Notes under the pieces: generated by a model
Told to the model about the DNA's origin: nothing
The model's input: only the letters and a program-made list of their open reading frames with translations
The model's database searches: none
Position numbers and translations under genes: made by a program
Source of the DNA: JBFMAI01 sp040755725
GTDB lineage: Bacteria > Planctomycetota > Phycisphaerae > UBA1845 > Fen-1342
Direction of reading: 5' to 3'
Length of the DNA: 64,000 bases
NCBI GenBank assembly: GCA_040755725.1
Contig: JBFMAI010000008.1
Coordinates: forward strand, 62,001-126,000
Part shown: positions 1 through 7,700 of the stretch, one piece after another
Layout of the letters: each line of letters opens with the position of its first letter
Position numbering within the stretch: the stretch's first letter is position 1

Positions 1-1
1 G

Positions 2-331
2 GCCGTCCACGTTCTCACGCACCATCCGCAGCGCTCGGTGCTCGAAGCCGTGTTGGCGCGCGGCGACCGCCGCCTCGGCGCCGTTGTTCACGCCGCCTGG
101 CGACGCGGGGCGCGATTTGACGGCTGGGAGGACCAGTTCGATTTCGGGCGTTGGCAGGCGGCGTTCGCCGAGGCCGGCGTCGATCCCGACTTCTATGCCC
201 ACCGCGAGAGGCCGCTGACCGAGCGTCTACCCTGGGACCATATCGGACTACGGCTCCGCCGCGAGTATCTTGAGCACGCCTATCGTGACATGCTGATGCG
301 CACCAGCTCGGCCAACCGGCCCGACGCTTGA
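2..331 (+). CDS. C-terminal end of a B12-binding radical SAM protein (TIGR03960-like), partial
   Basis: The frame is open from the window edge to a TGA at 329-331, so only the last 109 residues are present. The sequence matches my memory of the C-terminus of TIGR03960-type B12-binding/radical SAM proteins: an ARGDRRLG stretch, then FDGWEDQFDF, then FYAHRERPL, then LPWDHI close to the end. The catalytic CxxxCxxC motif and the B12 domain would lie upstream, outside the window. In that family the tail often carries extra cysteines; none are seen here. The partner gene usually found next to this family (DUF2344) is not downstream. Family assignment rests on these short motifs only; substrate unknown. 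Confidence 0.65.
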   Translation, partial: AVHVLTHHPQRSVLEAVLARGDRRLGAVVHAAWRRGARFDGWEDQFDFGRWQAAFAEAGVDPDFYAHRERPLTERLPWDHIGLRLRREYLEHAYRDMLMRTSSANRPDA

Positions 332-496
332 CTTCGGTTCCCGGCGGTTCCTAACACCTTACAGAGATTTGTCGCGTGGGGGGTTGCGCGCCGTCCAGTG
401 GGGGCGGCGAGTGCGGGCCGTGCGCGACTAGGCCGCGTAGTTCGGCGGGCGGGCCCCCTGGAGGGCCGGTGGGCACGCCGGACGCGGAGAAACACC
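332..496. other. Intergenic spacer before the first PEP-CTERM gene
   Basis: GC-rich spacer with no convincing promoter hexamers. It ends in a GCGGAG Shine-Dalgarno at 484-489, seven bases before the ATG at 497, which is why that start was preferred over an in-frame ATG about 100 bases upstream. Confidence 0.5.
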
Positions 497-1261
497 ATGC
501 GGACATTGGCAGTTGCGTTGACGGCAGCACTGTTGGCGGTGGGCGCGTCGGCCGCCCCCATCTACCCGACCATTGGCGGGCACGATTTCAACTTCGGGGG
601 CTACAACTCCGACGCCACGATCGAGTACCTGACCAACGGCGTCCTGCCGGACACGTTGACCTACACGCCGAAAGGGCCCGGGTATGACCACGAAGTGACG
701 GCGTATTGGCCGAACTGGCCGGCCCAGCCGGTGCTCCCGGTGTGGGACCTGGGCGGCCTGCCGAACTTCGGCGGCGACCTCATCCTGGGGATGATGTTCA
801 CCGGGCAGGATGCCCCGTACACGGGGCCGGGCGGCGTGATTGACGTGAGCCTGACCGGCCGGGGGTTCAAGGTCGGACAGGCGTCTGCGGACCTGGAAAT
901 CTGGGGCACGATCTACCTGAACCAAAACGTCACGTTCCAGGGCCTGCTGTGGGCGATGGACATCGAGAAAGCTTCGCTCTACGGCTACTCGAACCAGGCG
1001 ACGTATGTTGTGGAGGGCGTCGGCGCGATCGTCGGCGGGGCCGTGCCGGAGTACTTCGAGCTGATCGGCCAGCAGGGCGCCGTTCGCGGCCACCTCGACT
1101 TCATTGATCGCCCGCTCGGTTGGATACCGCCGGTGTACGACCCGCTGATGGATGTGGACCACCGCGTCCGCGCCGGCTACTCCGGCGAGACCGGCTGGGT
1201 GCCCGAACCGGCGGCGCTGAGCCTGCTGCTGGCCGGCCTAGCGCTACTCCGCCGACGCTAG
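497..1261 (+). CDS. PEP-CTERM sorting-domain protein, secreted (254 aa)
   Basis: The N-terminus (MRTLAVALTAALLAVGASA) is a typical Sec signal peptide and the C-terminus has the tripartite PEP-CTERM signal: VPEP, a hydrophobic stretch rich in Leu, and a terminal RRR. In this system an exosortase cleaves the tail and the protein is exported to the surface or matrix; no exosortase gene is in the window. The middle (about 200 residues) is Gly/Tyr/Asp-rich, probably beta-structured, and not recognised. Start at 497 is supported by the signal peptide and GCGGAG seven bases upstream. It is the first of three consecutive PEP-CTERM genes, each with its own spacer, so they are probably separate transcripts. 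Surface or matrix role is inference. Confidence 0.85.
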   Translation: MRTLAVALTAALLAVGASAAPIYPTIGGHDFNFGGYNSDATIEYLTNGVLPDTLTYTPKGPGYDHEVTAYWPNWPAQPVLPVWDLGGLPNFGGDLILGMMFTGQDAPYTGPGGVIDVSLTGRGFKVGQASADLEIWGTIYLNQNVTFQGLLWAMDIEKASLYGYSNQATYVVEGVGAIVGGAVPEYFELIGQQGAVRGHLDFIDRPLGWIPPVYDPLMDVDHRVRAGYSGETGWVPEPAALSLLLAGLALLRRR

Positions 1262-1276
1262 ACTGGTGTTCATGGT

Positions 1277-1370
1277 CGTGCGACCTGGTAGGGCGAGGCT
1301 GTCTCCTGCGACGACCCTGCCGGCCTGTCGAGCCGCGGCTCGCCAGGAGACTCGCCCTCTCGGCTGGCGT
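1277..1370. repeat. Dispersed repeat family B, copy 1
   Basis: About 95 bases containing GGGCGAGGCTGTCTCCTGCG, then GACCCTGCCGGCC and GAGCCGCGGCTCG. The same blocks occur in reverse orientation at 2768-2850 and 21662-21753, with looser relatives at 23400-23495 and 57596-57700. It lies within the 620-base spacer between two PEP-CTERM genes. Function unknown; the copies are intergenic in every case seen here. Confidence 0.75.
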
Positions 1371-1757
1371 CCGATAACTCTGACATACCCGTTTGGCGAG
1401 TTTGATACAATTGAATCGAGAACCCCCCGGGCGGCGGCGCCAGGGCCGTTTGGGGCAAGAGCCCTAACTATATCTGCTTGACCTCGGTGGCAGTTCGGAG
1501 CCGTCGCGCCAGGGTTCGGCCCGGCCGATGGGCCGCCATCGTCTGGGTCATTTCGGGCGTCGTTACACCACGCGCCCGCGTAGCGGGTACTCCCGTCCAT
1601 CGCTGGGGCTCTTTTTCGATACCACCTCACCGCTCTCGACGTCGCCGAACTCCGCGACCGGAATCGGCGGGGCGTCGCCCCGCCCGGCTGCCGGCATCCA
1701 CCGGGCCGGCCGGGGGCTGCTTCAGCCACCGGGGGTTCTTGAAAAGCCGATTTTCTC

Positions 1758-1786
1758 TTGCGGACGGCGGTCCAATAACCTATCAT
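1758..1786 (+). promoter_or_regulatory. Putative sigma-70 promoter for the second PEP-CTERM gene
   Basis: TTGCGG at 1758-1763 and TATCAT at 1781-1786 are separated by 17 bases. This would give a leader of roughly 90 bases before the ATG at 1884. Four of six and five of six matches to the consensus; found by eye in a GC-rich region. The remainder of 1371-1757 shows nothing I can name. Confidence 0.4.
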
Positions 1787-1883
1787 GCGGAATGAGGAGC
1801 TTGTGGATACCTTGCTCGGAGGTCGGGCCCCCGGGCAGGTGGCCGTATTACCAATTCCGCTTCGGCAGGAAGGAGGAGAGTGT

Positions 1884-2483
1884 ATGAGGATTCTGGGACT
1901 GATTCTGCTAGGGGTTTGCGCGGCCACGGTGGTCGGGCAGACGTTTGTGTACGACAACTTCGGTGCGAACTGGACGTACAACACCGGCACGGGTTACACG
2001 ATCAGTGTCGGCGCGCCCGTTAACACCGACTGGGACCAGGGCAACTCGTTCGTCCCGTCCCAGAGCGGCTACCTCACCGATGTGTGGGCCGCGGTCAACC
2101 ACGTCACCGGCGACAACACGATGGAACTCTGGCTGATGGACGACAACGGCAATCAGCCGGGCAACATTCTGGAGACCTTCAAGTTCCAGAACGCCATGGT
2201 TCCCGGCGGCTTCGGCGGCCAGAACCCGCCGCTGCACGGCGTTGGCGCCGGCACGACGTTCCTCGATTCGAGCAAGAAGTACTGGCTGATCGCCTCGACG
2301 CCGGGGCCGAATAGTTGGTGCGCGTGGAACTACAGCCTCAGTGATTTCGGTGATCGTGCGGCACGGCAGAACATGGGCGCCTGGACCATTTCGCAGTCTC
2401 AGAAGGCTGCGTTTGCGATTGCGATCCCCGAGCCCGCCACGCTGGGCCTGCTGGCGTTGGGCCTGCTGCTCCGTCGGCGGTAG
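1884..2483 (+). CDS. PEP-CTERM sorting-domain protein, secreted (199 aa)
   Basis: Signal peptide MRILGLILLGVCAATVVGQ, then about 150 residues of probable beta-sandwich (Trp, Tyr and Asn rich, including LTDVWAAVNH and MELWLMDDNGNQPG) and a C-terminal IPEPATLGLLALGLLLRRR sorting tail. A near-perfect AGGAGGAG at 1871-1878 precedes the ATG and decides the start. The pattern of FVPSQSGYLTDVWAAV resembles the choice-of-anchor or carbohydrate-binding-like domains often attached to PEP-CTERM tails, but I cannot name the fold. A strong hairpin follows the stop (2520-2548). Extracellular role inferred from the sorting tail. Confidence 0.85.
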   Translation: MRILGLILLGVCAATVVGQTFVYDNFGANWTYNTGTGYTISVGAPVNTDWDQGNSFVPSQSGYLTDVWAAVNHVTGDNTMELWLMDDNGNQPGNILETFKFQNAMVPGGFGGQNPPLHGVGAGTTFLDSSKKYWLIASTPGPNSWCAWNYSLSDFGDRAARQNMGAWTISQSQKAAFAIAIPEPATLGLLALGLLLRRR

Positions 2484-2519
2484 CCGACCGCGGACCGCCA
2501 AGTCCGACATGACTCTCGG

Positions 2520-2548
2520 CAAGGCCGGACGGCTTCCGTCCGGCCTTG
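2520..2548 (+). terminator. Hairpin terminator after the PEP-CTERM gene
   Basis: CAAGGCCGGAC pairs perfectly with GTCCGGCCTTG, extended by a GG/C-rich top and a short TTC loop, 36 bases after the stop at 2483. The U-tract is poor, so it may act as a Rho-assisted or 3' end-stabilising hairpin. Confidence 0.6.
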
Positions 2549-2767
2549 TCGTGCGCTTTGGCGGAAGCGCAAGCTGCTCGGCGCGGTCTGGCAGGTCGCG
2601 GACGGGCACGTGAGCACGTCGCGCCTGGCTCTGGTCATCATGCCTCACGGCTGCGAGGGGCCTACATACTGCAAGGGTGCCTGCCAGAACCCGCACGCCG
2701 GTGCAGGCGTACCCGGCCCGCTACCGAGAACGGCAGTGCGCGCTCCGGCGGCGCATGTAACGCGAGC

Positions 2768-2850
2768 GAGCCTACCGGCGAGGCGCCCTCGGCAGGCCGG
2801 CAGGGTCGCCGCAGGAGACAGCCTCGCCCTCCCGCGCTGCGTCGCGTGGC
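2768..2850. repeat. Dispersed repeat family B, copy 2 (reverse orientation)
   Basis: Contains GGCCGGCAGGGTCGCCGCAG followed by GAGACAGCCTCGCCCTCCCG, the reverse complement of the blocks at 1277-1370. Lies in the 628-base spacer between the second and third PEP-CTERM genes. The rest of 2549-2964 holds nothing else I recognise. Confidence 0.75.
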
Positions 2851-2964
2851 TCTGAATGCCCATGTGGGCCCCGAAAGATGTCAGTCGGGCGCGGGACAGG
2901 CTCGGGTATCAACCGGAACACCACTTATAGGACGCTACCCGTTCGGTGGCTCTAGGAGTTGTTG

Positions 2965-2992
2965 TTGACTTGCTAAGCGATTCGGGTATACT
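2965..2992 (+). promoter_or_regulatory. Sigma-70-type promoter for the third PEP-CTERM gene
   Basis: TTGACT at 2965-2970 and TATACT at 2987-2992, spaced by 16 bases, each five of six to the consensus. This is the best housekeeping-type promoter I find in the window. It would give a leader of about 113 bases before the ATG at 3112. Confidence 0.6.
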
Positions 2993-3111
2993 GAATCGGA
3001 AAGTAGGAGATGGGAGGAGCACTTCCGCCCGATTCGAGATCAGTCACGTCGGCTTTTCTCGCGGTGTGCTCATCAGGTTCATCGGGGCACCGCGCCCCAG
3101 GAGGAGTGGAG

Positions 3112-3909
3112 ATGAAGAAGTCGTATCGTACTCTGTTGGTGGTTGGAATCAGCGCGCTGCTGGCCGCTACAGCCAGCGCAAGCACGGTGTACAGCACCGG
3201 GTTTGAGGATCCGCCGTTCGTCCCCGGCTCGATCATCGGCCAGGACGGTTGGCTGGCGGGTTCCTCCTCGGGCAACAGCCAGAGCATTGTCAACACCTTT
3301 GCGTACGCCGGAACGCAGAGCTTGTTCTGGGACAACAGCTCGACGTTCAACAGCTTCTACAGCGTCCGTCGCGCGTTTGACGGGCAGAACGGCGCGATCA
3401 CCGCGGCCACCCCGCTGGAGATCTCCGTTTGGTTGTACGTCGCCCCCTCGACGGGTGCGGACCGGCTGTACGGCACGTATGCCACGAACTCCGGGACCGG
3501 CACGCTCGGCAGCACGGCGCTGGGGCTGACGATCAGCGGCACCGGCGACCTGCGTGCGGGCACGAGCTGGAGCGCGACGTATTCCGCGTCCCCGCTGTAC
3601 ACCAACACGGCGCTGGTGGGCAACTGGGTCAAGGTCCTGCTGTCATACGACGGCGTGGGCGGCGGCGTGGCAGTGTATGACGCCGGCCTGAACACCCTGT
3701 TCTCGACCACGTTTGCCACGGTGAACCTGGCCAACGCCAATGGCGCGGGCGTGGGTTCGTGGAACATCAACCTGGGCGCTGACTACAACACGACGACGGC
3801 CCGTCTCGGCATGGGCTACCACGACAACCTCGATGTGAGCGTGGTGCCCGAGCCGGCCAGCCTGCTCGCGCTGGGCGGCCTCGCGCTGCTGGCGCTGCGT
3901 CGCCGGTAG
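3112..3909 (+). CDS. PEP-CTERM sorting-domain protein, LamG/concanavalin-like (265 aa)
   Basis: Signal peptide MKKSYRTLLVVGISALLAATASA, a mature domain beginning TVYSTGFEDPPF, and a C-terminal VVPEPASLLALGGLALLALRRR-type sorting tail. The opening (YSTGFEDPPFVPGSIIGQDGW) is typical of PEP-CTERM proteins with a jelly-roll or LamG-like domain; this is an inference from pattern, not a search. AGGAGGAG at 3099-3106 sets the start. It has its own promoter at 2965 and a hairpin after the stop at 3939-3977, so it is probably monocistronic. Likely a surface or matrix protein. Confidence 0.85.
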   Translation: MKKSYRTLLVVGISALLAATASASTVYSTGFEDPPFVPGSIIGQDGWLAGSSSGNSQSIVNTFAYAGTQSLFWDNSSTFNSFYSVRRAFDGQNGAITAATPLEISVWLYVAPSTGADRLYGTYATNSGTGTLGSTALGLTISGTGDLRAGTSWSATYSASPLYTNTALVGNWVKVLLSYDGVGGGVAVYDAGLNTLFSTTFATVNLANANGAGVGSWNINLGADYNTTTARLGMGYHDNLDVSVVPEPASLLALGGLALLALRRR

Positions 3910-3938
3910 TCGACAACACTTCGACGGGTTCACAACAC

Positions 3939-3977
3939 CAGCCCTCTTCGGCCGCGACTCGCGGCCGAGGAGGGCTG
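3939..3977 (+). terminator. Hairpin terminator after the third PEP-CTERM gene
   Basis: AGCCCTCTTCGGCCG pairs with CGGCCGAGGAGGGCT (one G-T pair), followed by GTTTGTTG. A 15-bp stem 30 bases after the stop codon. Confidence 0.65.
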
Positions 3978-4039
3978 GACGTTTGTTGCGCAGGAATACC
4001 GGACCGACACCGGGAACTGCCGCGCGAGGGGCAGGCCGC

Positions 4040-4112
4040 TTGGCCCTGCACCGGCGTGCGGGGTCGGATGTGCGTTCTTGGAGCTACCCGCGGAACCCAC
4101 CACGCAAGTGGT
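4040..4112. repeat. Dispersed repeat family C, copy 1
   Basis: Contains the short palindromes CACCGGCGTGCGGGG and CCCACCACGCAAGTGGTGGG, also found at 17780-17838 and, inverted and diverged, at 63009-63066. Each copy combines a CCCGCAC/GTGCGGG-type half and a CCACCAC/GTGGTGG hairpin. It lies in the 460-base spacer before the radical SAM gene; nothing else is evident between 3978 and 4372. Confidence 0.7.
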
Positions 4113-4372
4113 GGGCCGCATGGCACCGCATCGACGTGCAGGGGGCTGACGGACGCGCTGGGCGTGGTTTGTGATCCCTGGAGCCGGGCCGGAACACCGC
4201 CCCGGGCCGGTCGGTGGGGCCGGGCTGGTCAGGTTGCCTGGGGGCGGGTATCTTCCCGCCGGCGCGGCGTTGCGTGCGCGGCCTTGGGCCGCGGGCCCGG
4301 AGCGAATGGGCCAAGCGTGGTCCGTTGCTTGCGCGGGGCCTTGTGGGGCGACCGAGGTGAGGGAAGCTGGCT

Positions 4373-5389
4373 GTGCGTTCCCCGCTCGCCAAGAAGCTGC
4401 ACCTGACGCGGGCGTACCTGTCGCGCCACCCCGTGTGGTGCGCTTGGCAGGTAAACTACCGCTGCAATTTCCGCTGCGCGTTCTGTCACTACTGGCTGGA
4501 CCCGATGGGGGACGCCCCCGAGCTGTCCGTCGCCCAGTTCCGCGACGGGTCGCGCAAGCTGTCCCGGCTGGGGGCGCTGCTCGTGAGCTTGGCCGGCGGC
4601 GAGCCGCTGGTTCGACCCGACATCGTGGACCTCGTGGACGCGGTCGCCGAGTGGCACTTTCCATTCATCACGACCAACGGATGGTTCGCCACGCCGACGT
4701 TGGCCGAGGAGCTATTCGCCGCCGGGATGTGGGGGGTCTCGGTGAGCATCGACTACGCCGACGCGGCCCGCCACGACCAGCGCCGCGGGATGCCCGGGGC
4801 GTTTGAGCGCGCGTTGGCGGCGCTCGAGTATTTCAGCGCGGCCCGCAAGCACAAATGGCAGCGCGTGAACTGGATGGCCGTGCTGCTCGAGGACAACCTC
4901 GACCAGATCGAGCCCATGATCCGGATGGCCGCCGAGCGCGACGTCTACTTCATGGTCCAGCCCTACAGCAGCCGCAAGACCGGGGCGACGGTGTTCCGGG
5001 CGTGCGGCCACGGCGGCGTCGGCTCCTACCTCGTCGCGCTGCGCCGCAAGCACCGTAACTTCCTGAGCAATCCGTATTTCCTGTCACGCTTCGACGCGGC
5101 CCTCAACGGCGGCGTCCCCGGCTGCCGCGCCGGCCGCGGGTTCTTCAGCATCGATTCCACCGGCGACATCGCCATCTGCGTCGAGGAGCGCGCCCGCCCC
5201 GTCGCCAATCTCTACCGACACGACGCCGACGAGATCGTGCGGCGGTTGCGGAACGACACGGCGGCGCGGGGCTGCACGGCGTGCTGGTACAACTGTCGGG
5301 GGGAAATCGAGAGCTTGTACGACCCGTGGGGGGTGACGATGAGCCTGCCCACCCTATTGCTGGATCGCGGCCGACCGCCGCTGCGCTGA
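4373..5389 (+). CDS. Radical SAM/SPASM-like protein (338 aa)
   Basis: A radical SAM enzyme: WQVNYRCNFRCAFCHYW carries the CxxxCxxC motif for the 4Fe-4S cluster about 30 residues in, followed by the GGEPL motif (SLAGGEPLVRPD) that binds SAM. Near the C-terminus the cysteines in VPGCRAG, AICVEE and RGCTACWYNCRG look like a SPASM/twitch-type auxiliary cluster region. The chosen start is GTG at 4373, with GAGGTGAGG upstream and the family-typical short N-terminal leader. Length fits SPASM-type maturases or lipid/heme-modifying radical SAM proteins (HpnH-like and others); no peptide substrate gene is adjacent, so the reaction is unknown. Downstream is the broken PEP-CTERM gene. Confidence 0.85.
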   Translation: MRSPLAKKLHLTRAYLSRHPVWCAWQVNYRCNFRCAFCHYWLDPMGDAPELSVAQFRDGSRKLSRLGALLVSLAGGEPLVRPDIVDLVDAVAEWHFPFITTNGWFATPTLAEELFAAGMWGVSVSIDYADAARHDQRRGMPGAFERALAALEYFSAARKHKWQRVNWMAVLLEDNLDQIEPMIRMAAERDVYFMVQPYSSRKTGATVFRACGHGGVGSYLVALRRKHRNFLSNPYFLSRFDAALNGGVPGCRAGRGFFSIDSTGDIAICVEERARPVANLYRHDADEIVRRLRNDTAARGCTACWYNCRGEIESLYDPWGVTMSLPTLLLDRGRPPLR

Positions 5390-5583
5390 GAACTCAGCAT
5401 CTTTCAACGCCCGCTCCTTGGGGTAGCTGAAAGCGTTCCCGGAACTGAACCCACGTTTGCGCTTTTTTGCTTTCATGCAACGGGCGGTTGTGCCATAGTA
5501 GCGCCGGCCCGCGGTCGCCACGTGCCCCGGGGAGCACTGGTCGGTCGGCCGGGCTTGCGGGCAACGGAAGGGAGGACGTGACC

Positions 5584-6337
5584 ATGAAGACGATGGTGTG
5601 CGGGTTCGTGGCGTTGGCTTTGTCCGCGGTTGCCAGCGCGGACGTTGAGTTCTTCTTCACCGGCAGCAACGAGCCCTACGGCTTGAAGACGCCGTCCTGA
5701 GCGTTGCTGCACAGCGCCGGCCACGGGACGGATTTCCAGGATGGGTACGAGTTGACGAAGGACGCCGGCGGGGCCTACCTGAGCCCGCCGCTGGGGAGCG
5801 TGCCGGACGTGTACCTGGAGTGCGGGTCCGGGCAATGGGCCTACCTGTGGGCGCGATTCGTGAACGAACCGGAGGACGCCAAGGTAGAGCAACTGGCCTT
5901 CGGGATCGACGGCTCGCCGGCCGGACCCGGTCACGTTGCCTGGTATGTGTGCGACAACGAGGAGGACGAGAGCATCTGGCAGAAGCGGTGGGATGGCGAC
6001 CCCGGAATGTTCTACTTCAACCCGAACGGCTTGGTGGCGATCACGTCGCACGGTCTGCGCAACCGCCCGTAGGATCAGCCGTGGAACCTGTGGCTGGGCA
6101 ACAGCCGCACAGCCCTGCTGGGTGCTGTCGCGTGCCGTGGCACGCCGGGTGAGATGAGCGTGTCGCTCGGAGTCACGCCGATCTGCTACGCCGGCCTCGT
6201 GCCGCCGCCGGGTTGGAACGAAATCCACGTGTTGAACAAGGTCGTCTGCGTCCCCGAGCCGGGGGGGGCTGGTGCTGCTGGTGGCGATCGCGGTGCTCTG
6301 CCGGCGGCGCTGCGGCACGACCCCAAGCCTCCCGTAG
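5584..6337 (+). pseudogene. PEP-CTERM protein gene broken by two in-frame stops and a frameshift
   Basis: A signal peptide (MKTMVCGFVALALSAVASA) begins at 5584 behind GGGAGGACGTGACC. The same frame then meets TGA at 5698-5700, continues for 120 codons with sensible sequence (AYLWARFVNEPEDAKVEQL), meets TAG at 6070-6072 and continues to VVCVPEPGG. The hydrophobic tail and terminal arginines of the sorting signal (LVLLVAIAVLCRRR) lie in the next frame after a run of eight G at 6261-6268; seven G would restore the frame. All parts of a PEP-CTERM protein of about 250 residues are therefore present but disconnected. Either a real pseudogene or a region with several sequencing errors; the homopolymer change in particular could be an error. 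Confidence 0.75.
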
Positions 6338-6380
6338 CCGGCCTGAACGTGACATGGGAACAGCGAGATGAGGCGTGGGC

Positions 6381-6420
6381 TCAACCCTCCCCCAACCCCT
6401 CCCTGAGAGGGAGGGGGGTC
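6381..6420. repeat. Dispersed hairpin repeat family A, copy 1
   Basis: CCCTCCCCCAACCCCTCCCT followed by GAGAGGGAGGGG; the CCCTCCCT/AGGGAGGG halves form a hairpin. It lies exactly between the end of the broken PEP-CTERM gene and the end of the convergent aminotransferase gene, where it could serve as a bidirectional terminator. Other copies: 7618, 8293, 10413, 13382, 17864 and 62911. Confidence 0.8.
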
Positions 6421-6431
6421 GGGAGGCTTGA

Positions 6432-7571
6432 TCAGCGCGTGTAGAACGCGCAAATCCGGTCAATCACCCAGTCCTGCATCTCCCGCGTCAACTCCGGGTA
6501 GATCGGCAGCGCCAGCGTGTGGTCCGCCGCATGTTCGGCGTGGGGGAAATCGCCCCGCCGATAGCCCAAGTCCGCGAAGCACTCCTGAAGGTGGAAGGGC
6601 ACGGGGTAGTAGACCTCGGTGCCGATCTGATGATCGGCGAGGTAGGTCCGCAATCCGTCACGGTCGCGCGGCACCGAGATAATGTACTGGTTGTAAATGT
6701 GATCTTCCCGCCGATACGCGATCCGCGGCGTCCCGACGCCGGCGGCGGCGAGGTGCTCGTCGTAGTACGCGGCGTTGCGGCGTCGGGCGGCGTGCCAGCT
6801 CTCCAGGTGCGGTAGCTTGACCAGCAGCGCCGCCGCCTGCATCACGTCCAGCCGGAAATTGCCGCCGACGAACTTGTGGTAGTACTTCGGCTGGGCGCCG
6901 TGGTTGCGGAGACACCGGATGCGGTCGGCCAGGACCGCGTCGTCCGTCACCACCATCCCTCCGTCGCCGATGCCGCCCAGGTTCTTGCTGGGAAAGAACG
7001 AGAAGCAGCCAGCCCGGCCCAGGGCGCCCGCCTTCCGTGGACCGCCGGGCGTGGGGCAGGTGGCGCCGATCGCCTGGGCGGCGTCCTCAATCACCGGCAC
7101 GTCGTAGCGGCGGCCCACTTCGAGAATCGCGGGCATGTCGGCGCACTGGCCGTACAGGTGGACGGGCAGGATGGCCTTCACGCGCCGGCGATCTTCCCCG
7201 GCGCGATCGAACCAGTCCGCCAATGCGTTGGCGTCGATGTTGTACGTGCCGGGGTCGATTTCCACGAAAACCGGGCGGGCGCCGAGGCGCGCGACAACGC
7301 CCGCGGTGGCGAAGAACGAGTACGGCGACGTGATGACCAGGTCGCCGGGCCCCACGCCCAGGGCCATCAGGACGACGAGCAGGGCGTCGGTGCCCGATGA
7401 GACGCCGATGGCGTGCTTCGAGCCGACATAGGCGGCGATCTGCCGCTCCAGTTCCTCGACCTTGGGGCCAAGGATGTACTGCGTCGAAGAGAGCACTTCG
7501 AGCACCGCGGCCCGCAGCTCCGGTTCAATCGTCGCCAACTGGGCCCGCAGATCGAGCAGGGGGACCTTCAT
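6432..7571 (-). CDS. DegT/DnrJ/EryC1/StrS family PLP-dependent sugar aminotransferase (379 aa)
   Basis: Transfers an amino group, usually from glutamate, to a nucleotide-linked keto-sugar in surface polysaccharide pathways. Diagnostic features: VSSGTDAL near residue 60, YSFFATAGVVARLGARPVFV, VIEDAAQAIGA (Asp that contacts the PLP pyridine nitrogen), and SFFPSKNLGGIGDGG with the Schiff-base lysine; the HEY/NQY-type segment EDHIYNQYIISV is also present. Length is standard. GGAAGGAG lies about 7 bases upstream of the ATG. The closest types I would expect are WbpE/QdtB-like enzymes, but the exact sugar cannot be told. No other sugar nucleotide genes are adjacent, so it may act with a distant cluster. 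Confidence 0.9.
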   Translation of the reverse strand: MKVPLLDLRAQLATIEPELRAAVLEVLSSTQYILGPKVEELERQIAAYVGSKHAIGVSSGTDALLVVLMALGVGPGDLVITSPYSFFATAGVVARLGARPVFVEIDPGTYNIDANALADWFDRAGEDRRRVKAILPVHLYGQCADMPAILEVGRRYDVPVIEDAAQAIGATCPTPGGPRKAGALGRAGCFSFFPSKNLGGIGDGGMVVTDDAVLADRIRCLRNHGAQPKYYHKFVGGNFRLDVMQAAALLVKLPHLESWHAARRRNAAYYDEHLAAAGVGTPRIAYRREDHIYNQYIISVPRDRDGLRTYLADHQIGTEVYYPVPFHLQECFADLGYRRGDFPHAEHAADHTLALPIYPELTREMQDWVIDRICAFYTR

Positions 7572-7617
7572 GGATACTCCTTCCGAAGCGGCAGCGTCTG
7601 ATGCGGTTGCCGGCTGC

Positions 7618-7663
7618 GACCCTCCCCCAACCCCTCCCTGGAAGGGAGGGGAGTGCGGAGGAG
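7618..7663. repeat. Dispersed hairpin repeat family A, copy 2
   Basis: GACCCTCCCCCAACCCCTCC followed by CTGGAAGGGAGGGG. Intergenic, between the membrane spermidine-synthase-like gene and the aminotransferase gene, both on the minus strand. Confidence 0.8.
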
Positions 7664-7700
7664 TCGCGTCGCTTCTGCGTACCGGGGGGGCGGGAGGGTG

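Noticed and set aside
5698..5700. Selenocysteine at the TGA of the broken PEP-CTERM gene
   Set aside because: The hairpin after it starts immediately and its loop is only about 6 bases away, the residue is not in a Cys-like context, and the gene also has TAG and a frameshift.
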